Origin: Streptomyces buecherae
Lineage (GTDB): Bacteria; Actinomycetota; Actinomycetes; Streptomycetales; Streptomycetaceae
NCBI RefSeq assembly: GCF_014295035.1
Contig: NZ_CP060404.1
Span: 4,434,501-4,498,500 of the forward strand
DNA length: 64,000 bases
Direction of reading: 5' to 3'
The position numbers and the translations under genes were made by a program. Positions 35,163-44,074 of this stretch are shown one piece after another (within the stretch, counting starts at the first letter, position 1; every line of letters begins with the position of its first letter). The notes under the pieces are model-generated. The model was not told where the DNA came from. It was given only the letters and a program-made list of their open reading frames with translations, and did no database searches.

Positions 35163-35993
35163 TCAGTCGGCGATGAGGCCCTCGCGGAGCTGCGCGAGGG
35201 TGCGCGTCAGCAGCCGGGAGACGTGCATCTGGGAGATGCCCACCTCTTCGCCGATTTGCGACTGCGTCATGTTCCCGAAGAAGCGGAGCATGATGATCTG
35301 GCGCTCGCGCGGCGGCAGTTGGGCCAACAGCGGCTTGAGCGACTCGCGGTACTCCACGCCCTCGAGCGCGCTGTCCTCGTACCCGAGGCGGTCGGCCAGC
35401 GAGCCGTCCGCGCCGTCGTCCTCGGGCGAGGGCGAGTCGAGGGAGCTGGCGGTGTACGCGTTGCCGACGGCGAGGCCGTCGACCACGTCCTCCTCGGAAA
35501 CGCCCAGGCAGGTGGCGAGTTCGGGAACGGTGGGCGAACGGTCGAGCTTCTGCGAGAGCTCGTCGCTGGCCTTCGTCAGGGCGAGCCGCAGCTCCTGGAG
35601 CCGGCGCGGGACCCGTACCGACCAACTGGTGTCTCTGAAGAACCGCTTGATCTCACCGACCACCGTCGGCATCGCGAACGTGGGGAACTCCACGCCCCGT
35701 TCGCAGTCGAACCGGTCGATCGCCTTGATCAGCCCGATGGTGCCGACCTGGACGATGTCCTCCATCGGTTCGTTGCGGCTGCGAAAGCGCGCCGCCGCGT
35801 ACCGGACCAGGGGGAGATTGAGCTCGATCAGGGTGTCGCGTACGTACGTGCGCTCCGCGCTGTCCTGGTCGAGCGCGGCGAGCCGCAGGAACAGGGAGCG
35901 GGAGAGGGTGCGAGTGTCGATGGCGCCGCCATCGTCAAGCACGCGTGATGCGTCAGTGGTGAGCACCTTCGAGCTGCCCAAATCTACGGACAT
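35163..35993 (-). CDS. SigB/SigF-family RNA polymerase sigma factor
   Basis: The 276-residue sigma factor starts at ATG 35993 behind AAAGGGGG. Region 2 has LIELNLPLVRYAAARFRSRN, DIVQVGTIGLIKAIDRFD and FPTFAMPTVVGEIKRFFRDT. Region 3 includes VPRRLQELRLALTKASDELS, and region 4 has LPPRERQIIMLRFFGNMTQS followed by the helix-turn-helix IGEEVGISQMHVSRLLTRTL. This is the stress and development sigma group (SigB, SigF and relatives), usually held by an anti-sigma factor; no such gene is adjacent. A similar sigma gene lies just upstream on the same strand, so the two probably arose by tandem duplication. A candidate SigB-like promoter precedes it. Confidence 0.95.
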   Translation of the reverse strand: MSVDLGSSKVLTTDASRVLDDGGAIDTRTLSRSLFLRLAALDQDSAERTYVRDTLIELNLPLVRYAAARFRSRNEPMEDIVQVGTIGLIKAIDRFDCERGVEFPTFAMPTVVGEIKRFFRDTSWSVRVPRRLQELRLALTKASDELSQKLDRSPTVPELATCLGVSEEDVVDGLAVGNAYTASSLDSPSPEDDGADGSLADRLGYEDSALEGVEYRESLKPLLAQLPPRERQIIMLRFFGNMTQSQIGEEVGISQMHVSRLLTRTLAQLREGLIAD

Positions 35994-36062
35994 GCCACCC
36001 CCTTTGAGGTCGCGGACGGTCGCGGTAGCGCTCGCGGGTGAAGGAACGCAACCTCCCCCTGA

Positions 36063-36088
36063 ATACCGGAAGATCGGCCGCGCCAAAC
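36063..36088 (-). promoter_or_regulatory. Candidate SigB-type promoter for the sigma gene
   Basis: On the minus strand GTTT (36088-36085) and CGGTAT (36068-36063) are separated by 16 bases, close to the streptomycete SigB-type pattern GTTT-N14-16-GGGTAT. Transcription would start about 60 bases before the ATG. If real, the gene may be self- or cross-controlled. Confidence 0.35.
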
Positions 36089-36181
36089 ACCGTTCCTGCA
36101 GAATGTCACATGTCGGCAACACGCTGTAGCGCCATGTCGACATTACTGCCTGAGGGCCGTTCGTGGGGTCCCCTTCGCGAG

Positions 36182-37717
36182 TTACGGCTCGATTCGATTT
36201 GCGGAACGTAGCCGAGCAAAGCTGCGCGACAGCAGCCGCGAGACGTGCATCTGGGAAACGCCGAGCTCGGCGCTGATCTGCGACTGGGTGAGGTTGCTGT
36301 AGTAGCGCAGGAGCAGGATGCGCTGCTCGCGCTCCGGCAGTTGGACGAGCAGGTGGCGTACGAGGTCGCGGTGCTCGACCCCGGCGAGGGCGGGGTCCTC
36401 GTAGCCGAGGCGGTCGAGCAGCCCGGGCAGCCCGTCACCCTCCTGCGCGGCCTCCAGGGACGTCGCGTGGTACGAGCGACCCGCCTCGATGCAGGCGAGC
36501 ACCTCGTCCTCGCCGATGCCCAGGCGGGCGGCGATCTCCGCGGTGGTGGGGGAGCGGCCGTGCAGCACCGTCAGGTCCTCGGTCGCGCCGCTGACCTGCA
36601 CCCACAGCTCGTGGAGCCGCCGTGGCACGTGGACGGTCCGTACGTTGTCACGGAAGTAACGTTTGATCTCGCCGACGACCGTGGGCATGGCGAAGGTCGG
36701 GAACTGCACTCCGCGATGCGGATCGAAGCGGTCGATGGCGTTGATGAGCCCGATGGTGCCGACCTGGATGACGTCCTCTATGGGCTCGTTGCGGCTGCGG
36801 AAGCGGGCCGCGGCGTACCGCACGAGCGGCAGGTTGGCCTCGATCAGCGCGGTCCGCACCCGGGCGTGCTCCGGGGTGCCCGGCTCAAGCCCCGACAACT
36901 CGGCGAACAGCACCTGGGTCAGCGCCCGCGCGTCCGCGCTGCGCCGCTCGCGCGGGGTGGCGCCGCCCTCGGTCTCGACGTCCGACGCGGTCTCGACACC
37001 TGGCGCGGCAGCGGCCCCGGCCGCGCCGGTAGCCGTGCCTGTGCCCGCGCTTGTGCCTGTACCTGTGCTCGTGCCCGCGCTTGTGCCTGCGTCTGTGCTC
37101 GGGCCCGTGCCCGTGCTCGCGCTCGGGTCCGTGCCGGGCGGGGCGGTGGCCGGTGGTGTGGCCGGCGGGCGGGCGGGTGGTGGGTCGGGGGCCGTCGCCG
37201 CGGGGCCGGACGCGTCGGGCGCGCGGCGGGGGGCCCCGGGGCCGCCCGTGGGCCGGATCGTTTCCCCGCCGCGGGTCGCGGTGCCGCCCGGTCGACGCCG
37301 GTCGGCGCCCGCGCCGGTGCCGGTACGGGCCGCCGTGTCGGCCCCGGCTCGGGTCGCGGTGTCGGCCTTTCCAGCACGGGCCGCGCCGGCATCGGCCGCG
37401 TCCGCGCTCGGGCCCCCGCTCGGCGCGGGGCCCGGGGCGGTGGCGCGCTCCGGGCGGCCCTGGTCAGCGGGGGGCTCGCTCGCGGGAGCGGGAGCGGGAG
37501 CGGAAGCGGGGGCGTCCGGGTGGGGCGGGGTGGCCGGGGTGGTGGCGCTGGCGGGTGGGTCGGCGGCGGGGGGCGCGGCTGTGGCGGCGTCCCGCGCGGG
37601 TGCGGGATCGGTCGCTGGGTCGGGCGCGGGGGCGGTCGTGGGCTCGGCGCGGGCCGCGCGCTCGCCGGTGCCGGCCTGGGGTGGGGCCTTGGGTGCAGTA
37701 CGGGCCGTCACGGTCAC
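36182..37717 (-). CDS. SigB/SigF-family sigma factor with long low-complexity N-terminus
   Basis: The 511-residue protein is a second SigB/F-type sigma factor. The C-terminal 250 residues hold the standard regions: LIEANLPLVRYAAARFRSRN, DVIQVGTIGLINAIDRFDPH, FPTFAMPTVVGEIKRYFRDN, VPRRLHELWVQVSGATEDLT and ISAELGVSQMHVSRLLSRSF. The first 250 residues are Pro/Ala/Thr/Gly text, including repeats such as GTSAGTSTGTGTSAGTGTAT, and have no counterpart in usual SigF proteins of about 260-290 residues. GTG 37717 is chosen because AAGGGTGG precedes it, matching the leader of the neighbouring sigma gene (both read GACCT-AAGGG-type before the start). GTG 37711 is possible. No anti-sigma gene is adjacent. 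Confidence 0.93.
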   Translation of the reverse strand: MTVTARTAPKAPPQAGTGERAARAEPTTAPAPDPATDPAPARDAATAAPPAADPPASATTPATPPHPDAPASAPAPAPASEPPADQGRPERATAPGPAPSGGPSADAADAGAARAGKADTATRAGADTAARTGTGAGADRRRPGGTATRGGETIRPTGGPGAPRRAPDASGPAATAPDPPPARPPATPPATAPPGTDPSASTGTGPSTDAGTSAGTSTGTGTSAGTGTATGAAGAAAAPGVETASDVETEGGATPRERRSADARALTQVLFAELSGLEPGTPEHARVRTALIEANLPLVRYAAARFRSRNEPIEDVIQVGTIGLINAIDRFDPHRGVQFPTFAMPTVVGEIKRYFRDNVRTVHVPRRLHELWVQVSGATEDLTVLHGRSPTTAEIAARLGIGEDEVLACIEAGRSYHATSLEAAQEGDGLPGLLDRLGYEDPALAGVEHRDLVRHLLVQLPEREQRILLLRYYSNLTQSQISAELGVSQMHVSRLLSRSFARLRSANRIEP

Positions 37718-37879
37718 GCCACCCTTCAGGTCGTCCCAACCCAATCATCCGGCAAAAGCGGTCATAGCATCACAAGACATGTCCGCTGTGTGCAAGCACC
37801 GCATAGCTCCGTGTTGATGGGTGAGTTGACGCGCGCGGCGGCCGACGCGGGGCCCGCTTCCGCTGCCCCAGACGGCGAA

Positions 37880-37907
37880 CAGCCCCCCGCCGTGTGGCGG
37901 GGGGCTG
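37880..37907 (-). terminator. Terminator after the Dabb gene
   Basis: A perfect 12-base-pair stem (CAGCCCCCCGCC with its complement) with a GTGT loop lies 23 bases beyond the Dabb stop on the minus strand. It has no T-run but is strong. Confidence 0.8.
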
Positions 37908-37929
37908 CGGGTCGTACGGAGCAAGTCGC

Positions 37930-38223
37930 TCAGAACTCGTAGTCGGCGATCACCCAGGTGGCGAACTCGCGCCACCGCGCGGCGGCGGCCTGGTGGGCCG
38001 GGTGTTCGAGATAGCGGGTGAGCGCGTCCCGGTCGGCGACGGCCGAGTTGATGGCGAAGTCGTACGCGATGGGCCGGTCGGTGATGTTCCAGGCGCACTC
38101 CCAGAACGTCAACTCGGGGACGATCCCGTCCAGCTCCTGGAACGCCTTCACGCCGGCGACCACGCGCTCCTCGTCGCGGGAGACGCCTTCGTTCAGCTTG
38201 AACAGGACCAGATGACGGATCAC
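37930..38223 (-). CDS. Dabb family (stress-responsive A/B barrel) protein
   Basis: A 97-residue protein starting ATG 38223. It has the whole Dabb fold: MIRHLVLFKL strand, a helix with SRDEERVVAGVKAFQELDG, WECAWNITDRPIAYDFAINS, the helix DRDALTRYLEHPAHQAAAAR and the last strand WVIADYEF. Members form dimeric alpha-beta barrels; some are small-molecule cyclases, but most bacterial ones have no known role. A terminator follows. It lies between a sigma gene and a tiny membrane-protein gene, all on the minus strand. Confidence 0.92.
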   Translation of the reverse strand: MIRHLVLFKLNEGVSRDEERVVAGVKAFQELDGIVPELTFWECAWNITDRPIAYDFAINSAVADRDALTRYLEHPAHQAAAARWREFATWVIADYEF

Positions 38224-38335
38224 TGGGTTGCCCTCCGTACGGATGACGCGGGTGGTGGGTGCGTGGCGGCGGCTGACGCGGGTGGTGGGTGTCGGGCGGT
38301 CGTGGTCGTGGTCGGGCGGTCCGCTGCCCGACCGG

Positions 38336-38500
38336 TCACTTGACCAGCTCGGTCATGAAGTCGCCGATGCCCTTGGCCGCGTCCGAGATGCCCTCGAACC
38401 CGATCTGGACGAGCTCGGCGGCCCGCGCCGGGGAGTTGATGATCGTGTACAGCACGAAGACGACAAGTATGTAGGTAGCGATCTTCCTCGCCTGAGCCAT
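38336..38500 (-). CDS. Small conserved membrane protein (54 residues)
   Basis: ATG 38500 follows GGGAGG at good distance. Residues 8-25 form one helix (IATYILVVFVLYTIINSPAR), followed by a soluble amphipathic end LVQIGFEGISDAAKGIGDFM and TELVK. I recall near-identical small proteins across streptomycetes, with no known function. The longer open frame upstream (MNDRTTHS...) lacks a ribosome binding site and is not chosen. It lies 110 bases before the Dabb gene on the same strand. Confidence 0.75.
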   Translation of the reverse strand: MAQARKIATYILVVFVLYTIINSPARAAELVQIGFEGISDAAKGIGDFMTELVK

Positions 38501-38764
38501 ACCGCTCGCCTCCCCTGCGTCTTCTGTGAGCTCGCGAGAGTCTATCCACAGGGGTGGGCCGATCGAGTGAGTAGTGCGATCGTTCACGCGCTCTTCAGTG
38601 GCGTGAGGGAGGGGAGAACACCGCGCGGACGGGCCCGTTCTCCGGGCGCGGCCCCTGCCGTCGCGCGCCGACGCCGGCGTGCCGAGGCCGTCGGCCGCCC
38701 CTCCCGCTCGTCTGTTCGTCTGTTCGTCCGCTCGTCTGCCGGAGCGCGCCGGACTGGTCGGCCG

Positions 38765-39610
38765 TCAGCCGCCGTCGGCGCTCGCGGGCGTGGGCGGGGC
38801 GGGGGCATCCAGGAGGCCGGCCAGGCGGGCGCGGGTGTACGCGGCGATGGTGAAGGCGTCGGTGACGGCGCCGGTGGCGATCATTTCCCCCAGGGCGGCG
38901 TACGAGACCGTCATCATGCGCCGGATGCCCTCGGCGACGTCCCGCGCGCCGGGGTACGGCTGGCCGCCGTACTTTCGGACGTCACCGCCGCTGTCCCGCT
39001 GCCCCTCACCCTGTTGCCCCTCACCCCGCTGCCCCTCGTCCTGCCGGCCGTCGCCGGGCTCGCGGTCCGTCGCCTCCCCGGGCGACGGGGTGGTGGCGGG
39101 CGTGGGGTGGGGGACGCGGGCGGCGAAGAGTTGGACGCGGCTGCCCAACAGGCCCGTGTCGGGGTGGACGTCGCCGAGCGGGACCAGCTCGGTCGCCCGG
39201 GCGCCGATCTCCTCGCGCAGTTCGCGCGCGGCGCTGTCGGCGCCGGTCGCGCCGGGCTCGCCCATGCCGCGCGGAACCTCCCAGTGCCAGGCCCGGGTGG
39301 CGTGCCGGTAGTGCTCGACGAGGACGACGCGCCCGGTGGGCAGGAGCGGCAGGACGACCACGCCCGGGTCCGTGGCGCGGGGCAGAACGCGCAGGTAGAG
39401 GCCGTGCGCACCGTCGGGAAAGCGCACCGCGTCGCGTACGACGGTCACGTACGAGTCCTCGTAGACGACGCCGACCGGCGTGTCGGGAGCGGCTCCGGCG
39501 CCGCGTCGCGCGGCCTCGACCGCCTCGGGGGACAGCAGGAGGTCGATCCCGTCCGGGCTGTTGACGAACAGGTCGGGGCGCTCGGCGCGCAGCCGGTCGT
39601 AGCGGTTCAT
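38765..39610 (-). CDS. NUDIX hydrolase with a low-complexity insertion
   Basis: The 281-residue protein starts at ATG 39610. The NUDIX fold spans about residues 50-260. The box reads GMGEPGATGADSAARELREE followed by IGA. The REL-EE core that binds the metal is intact, but the first Glu of the classical G-x5-E-x7-REL pattern is replaced by Ala. Upstream text EHYRHATRAWHWEVPRGMGE is typical of nucleotide-sugar or ADP-ribose type members. After the box an insertion of about 40 residues (residues ~175-215) is Glu/Gly/Gln-rich with a GEGQ repeat, interrupting the domain. Likely hydrolysis of a nucleoside diphosphate derivative; the substrate is unknown. Confidence 0.9.
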   Translation of the reverse strand: MNRYDRLRAERPDLFVNSPDGIDLLLSPEAVEAARRGAGAAPDTPVGVVYEDSYVTVVRDAVRFPDGAHGLYLRVLPRATDPGVVVLPLLPTGRVVLVEHYRHATRAWHWEVPRGMGEPGATGADSAARELREEIGARATELVPLGDVHPDTGLLGSRVQLFAARVPHPTPATTPSPGEATDREPGDGRQDEGQRGEGQQGEGQRDSGGDVRKYGGQPYPGARDVAEGIRRMMTVSYAALGEMIATGAVTDAFTIAAYTRARLAGLLDAPAPPTPASADGG

Positions 39611-39789
39611 GGCGCCTTTCGTGGCGGACGTCGTTCCGCACCCAGTGTCCGCCGAGCGGACGTCCGCCGTCCGCCGCTCGTGCCAACTCCGGGCGGCCGA
39701 CAGCGCGTCCCCCGTGCGTCCGACCACGCGCCCCGACCGCGCGGACGCCCGACGGCCGGCCCCCTCCCACAGTGGGCCGGCCCTGGGGC

Positions 39790-41319
39790 TCAGTACTCCA
39801 GGTCGTCCCGCATGGTGGTGGAGTTGTTGGCGCCCGGGTTCGGGGCGACCTCGCGGTAGCCGGGGAGCCTTTCCACCAGGTCCTGGAAGCGCTGCCACGC
39901 GGCCAGCGTCTCCAGCCGTACGGTGGCGATCTCGCGCGCGAACTTCTGCTCGCGGCGCCCGGCGATCCGGTTGCGGAGGACGAGCCGCACGGAACCGCCG
40001 TACGTGTCCAGCGCGGTGGCGCCCAGCGCGCCGGTCAGCGACCAGCTCTCGTCGCCGGTGACGGCGGTGACGACCGAGCCCCCGACGTTGACGACCACCT
40101 CGACCACCGGGGACCAGGACGCGGAGTGGCCGCCACGCCGGGCCGCCGCCAGTTCGACGATCTTCCGGTTGAGCGCGATGTAGCGGTCGAAGACGAGCCC
40201 CACGCGGTCGCCGAAGGTGGCCGGGTCCGCGAGGAGGTGGTCGAAGGCGGTGATGTACGCGTTCCACGCGCCGGTCTCCCGCAGCGTGGCGATGTCACCG
40301 AGTTCGAGGACGTCGAGCTCGGCCGGCGTGAGGCCGCCCTGCACCGTGCTGAACGCCTGCCGCTGGAGGAAGCGCAGCAGCTCGGAGAGTTCGTCCGGGT
40401 CCTCGATGACCCGGCCCGCCCCCGAGGGGGACGAGGAGCCGCGGAGGTCCCGCCACTCCTGGAGCGCGACACGCTGCAGGCTGCCGCCCGGCGTCAGCGG
40501 ATACATGCTCAGGGCGTCGGCGAGGTTGACGTTGTAGATCAGGTCGAGCAGTTGCTTGATCTCCCCGGCGAACGGCTTGTCCCGGTCGTACCGGCCCTCC
40601 GACACCGGCCGGCCCGGCACCGAGACGAACCGCTCGTACAGGACGTTGCGGGTGACCGGGCGCCCCTCGACGCTCAGCTCGTTGCTGTGGTCCACGACCT
40701 GGCCGATGCGGCGGGCGAAGGCGGGCAGTCGTTCCTCCTCCACTCCGACCTGCTGGGCCAGCAGCGGGAGGTCCTTGGCGGTCAGGGCCTGCACCCGGGC
40801 GGCGAAGGGGCGGAAGAGGGCGTTCTGCGTGTCCAACCGGTTCTGCTCGTCGTTCCAGGACATCCGCAGGCAGGTCATACGGGCCGTCGCGGGCAGCGTC
40901 GCCAGGGTCTCCTGCCAGGCGGTGAAGGCCGTCTCGTCCAGGTCGACGTTGGTTGGTCGGTCGGTCGGCTCCCGCTCGTGCAGGAGGAAGGGGACCAGGG
41001 AGCCGTCGGCCAGGAGCTTCTGGTGGGCCCGGCGAGCGGCGTCGTCGTACAGGTAGTCGCGGCTGATCGCCGCGTTGTTGTAGAAGTAGGTGCGGTTGGC
41101 GACGACCTGCCGCGTGTTGATGAGGCCGCGGAAGTACTCGGCCCGCACCTCCTTGCCGCGTACGTCGTCGACCTCGCTCAGCGACCGGCCGCGCGCGATC
41201 ATGTCCCGGGTCAGTTCCGCGTTGACCCACTGGTTGTCCAGCGACTGCGCGATGACCGCGCCCTTCTTGAGACCACTGGGCCGCACTCTGGCCACCTGCT
41301 CGTCATGCCGCTGCGTCAT
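39790..41319 (-). CDS. Unrecognised 509-residue soluble protein
   Basis: ATG 41319 follows GAGGGGGAG. The coding character is strong throughout, yet I recognise no known family. There is no signal peptide and no clear membrane helix. The N-terminal 130 residues are charged and mostly helical (LKKGAVIAQSLDNQWVNAEL, EVRAEYFRGLINTRQVVANR, TYFYNNAAISRDYLYDD). The middle is Leu/Arg-rich with LLDLIYNVNLADALSMYPLT, and the end has a beta-like VVEVVVNVGGSVVTAVTGDE segment before a helical tail. It sits alone between a NUDIX gene (same strand) and a divergent membrane-protein gene, with a 770-base non-coding region upstream. A role in stress or defence would be guesswork. Confidence 0.85.
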   Translation of the reverse strand: MTQRHDEQVARVRPSGLKKGAVIAQSLDNQWVNAELTRDMIARGRSLSEVDDVRGKEVRAEYFRGLINTRQVVANRTYFYNNAAISRDYLYDDAARRAHQKLLADGSLVPFLLHEREPTDRPTNVDLDETAFTAWQETLATLPATARMTCLRMSWNDEQNRLDTQNALFRPFAARVQALTAKDLPLLAQQVGVEEERLPAFARRIGQVVDHSNELSVEGRPVTRNVLYERFVSVPGRPVSEGRYDRDKPFAGEIKQLLDLIYNVNLADALSMYPLTPGGSLQRVALQEWRDLRGSSSPSGAGRVIEDPDELSELLRFLQRQAFSTVQGGLTPAELDVLELGDIATLRETGAWNAYITAFDHLLADPATFGDRVGLVFDRYIALNRKIVELAAARRGGHSASWSPVVEVVVNVGGSVVTAVTGDESWSLTGALGATALDTYGGSVRLVLRNRIAGRREQKFAREIATVRLETLAAWQRFQDLVERLPGYREVAPNPGANNSTTMRDDLEY

Positions 41320-42093
41320 CCGCTCCCCCTCTGTCCCGCTGACGTCACGGAGTCCCCGCCCCGCCGCCGCCTCAACCGCGTTCGACGCGCGCGTCGGGAG
41401 CCGGTACGGGCGCATGCCCGGCGCGGCCCCTTCGGCACCGAGCGCGGCCGGGCGGTCCGGGCGCGTCCGGACGAGGGCCGAGCCCACGGGCCGCCCCGCC
41501 CCGCCGGGGCCGGGCCGTGCCCCGCTGGCTTCCGCCGCGCGCGTGCGGCGTCGCCGCGTCGCGGCGCGCACCGTCTGCTCCGCTGACGATGGACGTACGG
41601 ACCCGCCTCACCCGTGTACGCGCGGGCGTAGGTCCGCTCCTTCGACGCCTCACGCTAGCGCTCTGTCACGCCCAAGAGCGCGCGAATAACGGGAAGTTGG
41701 CCGAAATCGCGGTGTCCACATGCCGGCACATGCAGGGCACGCATGGTACGGCCGCCACATCTCCCGCCCCGGCCAACCAACGCCGACCCGCCGCGTGCCG
41801 CGTCGACTGCCGCGAGCCGAGCCGACCCGCCGCGTGTCGCCCCGCGCAGCGACCCGCCGCGCTCCGTCCGGCCAAGTGCTCGTCCGCCAGACCGAGTTGA
41901 CCTTCCAACGGGCTGTTCGTCCGACCGCGTGCCCCGTAGGGTCGTACGCGCCGCGCGTCCGGCAGGGGGCCGGGCGGGCGGGGTCCGAACGGGGCCGGTC
42001 CGGTGGGGTGGGTTGGTGTCGTGGCCGCGGGCGCGGCGCGGCGGCGGTCGGCCGGCCGGGCGTACGGCAGCAACGTCCCAGGGGGGTACGTCG
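41320..42093. other. Divergent intergenic region with direct repeats
   Basis: About 770 bases. CCGACCCGCCGCGTG occurs at 41783-41797 and 41822-41836, and part of it (GACCCGCCGCG) again at 41851. The stretch 41640-41760 is less GC-rich and should hold the divergent promoters. No gene is seen. Confidence 0.5.
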
Positions 42094-43929
42094 ATGGTGT
42101 GGGAAGAGCGCGACGCGGCCGGCAGAGACAAGGGTGCCGGGGAGCCGGCAGGGCCCCCCGCGTCCCCGCCCCAGCCACCCGGCGCCGCACCACCGCCCGC
42201 GCCCCCCGCCCCACCCGCCTACGGCGCCCCACCCGCCTACGGCGCCGCGCCGCCACCACCGCCCCCGGGAGCGCCCCCGGGCTGGCCCGCGCCCCCGCCG
42301 CCCGCCGCGCCCCCGCCCGAGGACCGGCCGGTCGGGGAGCGGCCCACGCTGTATCTGTCCGCGCTGCCGCCGGGGCCCGCCGGCGCGCCGCCGCCACCGT
42401 TCGGCGCGCCGCCCGTGCCGCCGGCGCCGCCCGGGCCGCCCGTTCCGCTGCGGGCGGTGGCCGTGGGGCTGCTCAACCTCAGTGGTCTCGGCGTCGGTTA
42501 CGCCCTGCTGCGCGTGTGGTGGGCGGTCGCCGCGTGCTGGGCGGCCACGGCCGGGCTGCTCCTGCTGGCGCTGCCGGCCGAGCCGGACGGCGTGGCCGGT
42601 GGCGTCGTCGCGGGGTACCTGGTGGTACTGGCGGCGGCTGCCGCGCACGGCGCGTTCCTCGGGCTGCGTCGGCCGCTCGCCTGGCCGCCGCGCGCGGCCG
42701 TGGCCGTGCTGCTCGGCCTGGCGCTGCTCGCCGCGCCGGGCGGCGGCTACCTCGCGTACGACAGCGCGCGCGACGAGGCCACCGAGGAGATGCTGCTCGA
42801 CCGCCTCGCGGAGGCCGACGAGCTGGTCAGCGCGCGGGCCGGGCAGCCGTTCGACGCGGCCGAGGCCGACTACCGCCGGGCCCTGGACGGCTACGCCGCC
42901 CTCACCGACGACCACCCCGGCTCGCGGGCCGCCAAGCGCGTGCCGGAGCGGATGAAGACGTACTACGAGAGCGTGGGGGCGACGTACGACCGCAGGGACT
43001 TCTGCGCGGCGATCGAGCCCCTCACGTTCCTGCGGACCGTTCCGCGGCGCGTCGACGAGCGGCACCTGGGCAAACTGACCGGCTGGCCCGACGACCGGCT
43101 GGCGAACTCGCTGTACGAGTGCGGGGTGAGCGGGCTCGGCCAGGCGTCCGCCGACGGCGGCAAGACCAAGCACCTCGGCGAGTTGCTCGCCGACTTCCCC
43201 GACTCCGCGCCGGCGGCGAGGGTGGAACCGGCCGTGAGCGCCGCGATCAGCACGGCGGCCGGCGGCATCAAGGGCGCCGAGCCGTGCACGGCCGTCACCA
43301 ACCTGCGCACCCTCAGCGTCCAGGCCGGCACGCTGGCCAAGGCGGCCGGCGCCGGGTCCGCCGCGCTGACCCGGGACGCGGGCGCGGCGAGCGGGCACGT
43401 GCGCGCCGGCACCTACGCGTGCGGCGTCGACCAGTACCAGGACGGCCGGTTCGACGCGGCCCTGACGACGATGAACGACTTCGCCCGCACCTACCGCGAC
43501 GACGGGAACCGGCCGCGCGCGCAGAAGATCGCCATCGCCGCGGAGATCGCCAAGAAGCTGCCCGACGCGGGCAAGCGGCTGCCGACGACGGCCTCCGGTG
43601 GCGGCGTGAGAGTCACGGTCAAGAACGACAGCCCGAACGCGGTCGAGATTCTCTACACGGGCCCGGTCACCGGCAGGTTCACGCTCTCGGCGTGCGACGG
43701 CTGCACGACGTACGCCAACCGCGCGCAGGCGCGCGACAAGGCGTGCCAGAGCGGAAAGAGCTACCCGCAGCGCACGCTGTCGCTGCCCGTCGGCACCACG
43801 TACTTCCTGCACAAGTCGCAGGGCACCAGCAACTCATCCGGCACCGACACGGCGCGCATCGAGCCCGGCTACACGTACACGGAGTGCGCGTACGCCGTGA
43901 GCCCGTTCGGCATCGGCCCCGCCACCTGA
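42094..43929 (+). CDS. Membrane protein with Pro-rich start and large exported domain
   Basis: The 611-residue protein starts at ATG 42094. Residues 1-110 are Pro/Ala/Gly-rich. Three to four hydrophobic helices follow (about 118-225: LRAVAVGLLNLSGLGVGYAL, AACWAATAGLLLLALPA, GVVAGYLVVLAAAAAHGAFL, AVAVLLGLALLAAPGGGYLA). The remaining 380 residues look exported and helical, with motifs like FDAAEADYRRALDGYAAL and QDGRFDAALTTMNDFARTYR that recall TPR-type repeats. The last 100 residues are a beta-rich domain with cysteine pairs (ACDGCTTYANRAQARDKAC). No family name is recalled. A surface or wall-linked role is likely. It is monocistronic and divergent from the 509-residue protein. Confidence 0.8.
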   Translation: MVWEERDAAGRDKGAGEPAGPPASPPQPPGAAPPPAPPAPPAYGAPPAYGAAPPPPPPGAPPGWPAPPPPAAPPPEDRPVGERPTLYLSALPPGPAGAPPPPFGAPPVPPAPPGPPVPLRAVAVGLLNLSGLGVGYALLRVWWAVAACWAATAGLLLLALPAEPDGVAGGVVAGYLVVLAAAAAHGAFLGLRRPLAWPPRAAVAVLLGLALLAAPGGGYLAYDSARDEATEEMLLDRLAEADELVSARAGQPFDAAEADYRRALDGYAALTDDHPGSRAAKRVPERMKTYYESVGATYDRRDFCAAIEPLTFLRTVPRRVDERHLGKLTGWPDDRLANSLYECGVSGLGQASADGGKTKHLGELLADFPDSAPAARVEPAVSAAISTAAGGIKGAEPCTAVTNLRTLSVQAGTLAKAAGAGSAALTRDAGAASGHVRAGTYACGVDQYQDGRFDAALTTMNDFARTYRDDGNRPRAQKIAIAAEIAKKLPDAGKRLPTTASGGGVRVTVKNDSPNAVEILYTGPVTGRFTLSACDGCTTYANRAQARDKACQSGKSYPQRTLSLPVGTTYFLHKSQGTSNSSGTDTARIEPGYTYTECAYAVSPFGIGPAT

Positions 43930-44074
43930 GCACCCGCTGTCCGTGGCCCGAGCGGCCTTTGTCCGTCGTCCGAGCGCCCTCTGGCCGCTACCCGGGCGGC
44001 CGACGACCGGCCGTCCGACCGCGCGCGGGCCGGTGTGACCCGGATCACGCGAACGCGGTCGGGCGGTCGGACAG

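Noticed and set aside
36245..37942. Plus-strand frame of 565 codons over the second sigma gene
   Set aside because: It is antisense to the sigma gene and ends in Gly/Arg repeats that mirror the low-complexity N-terminus.
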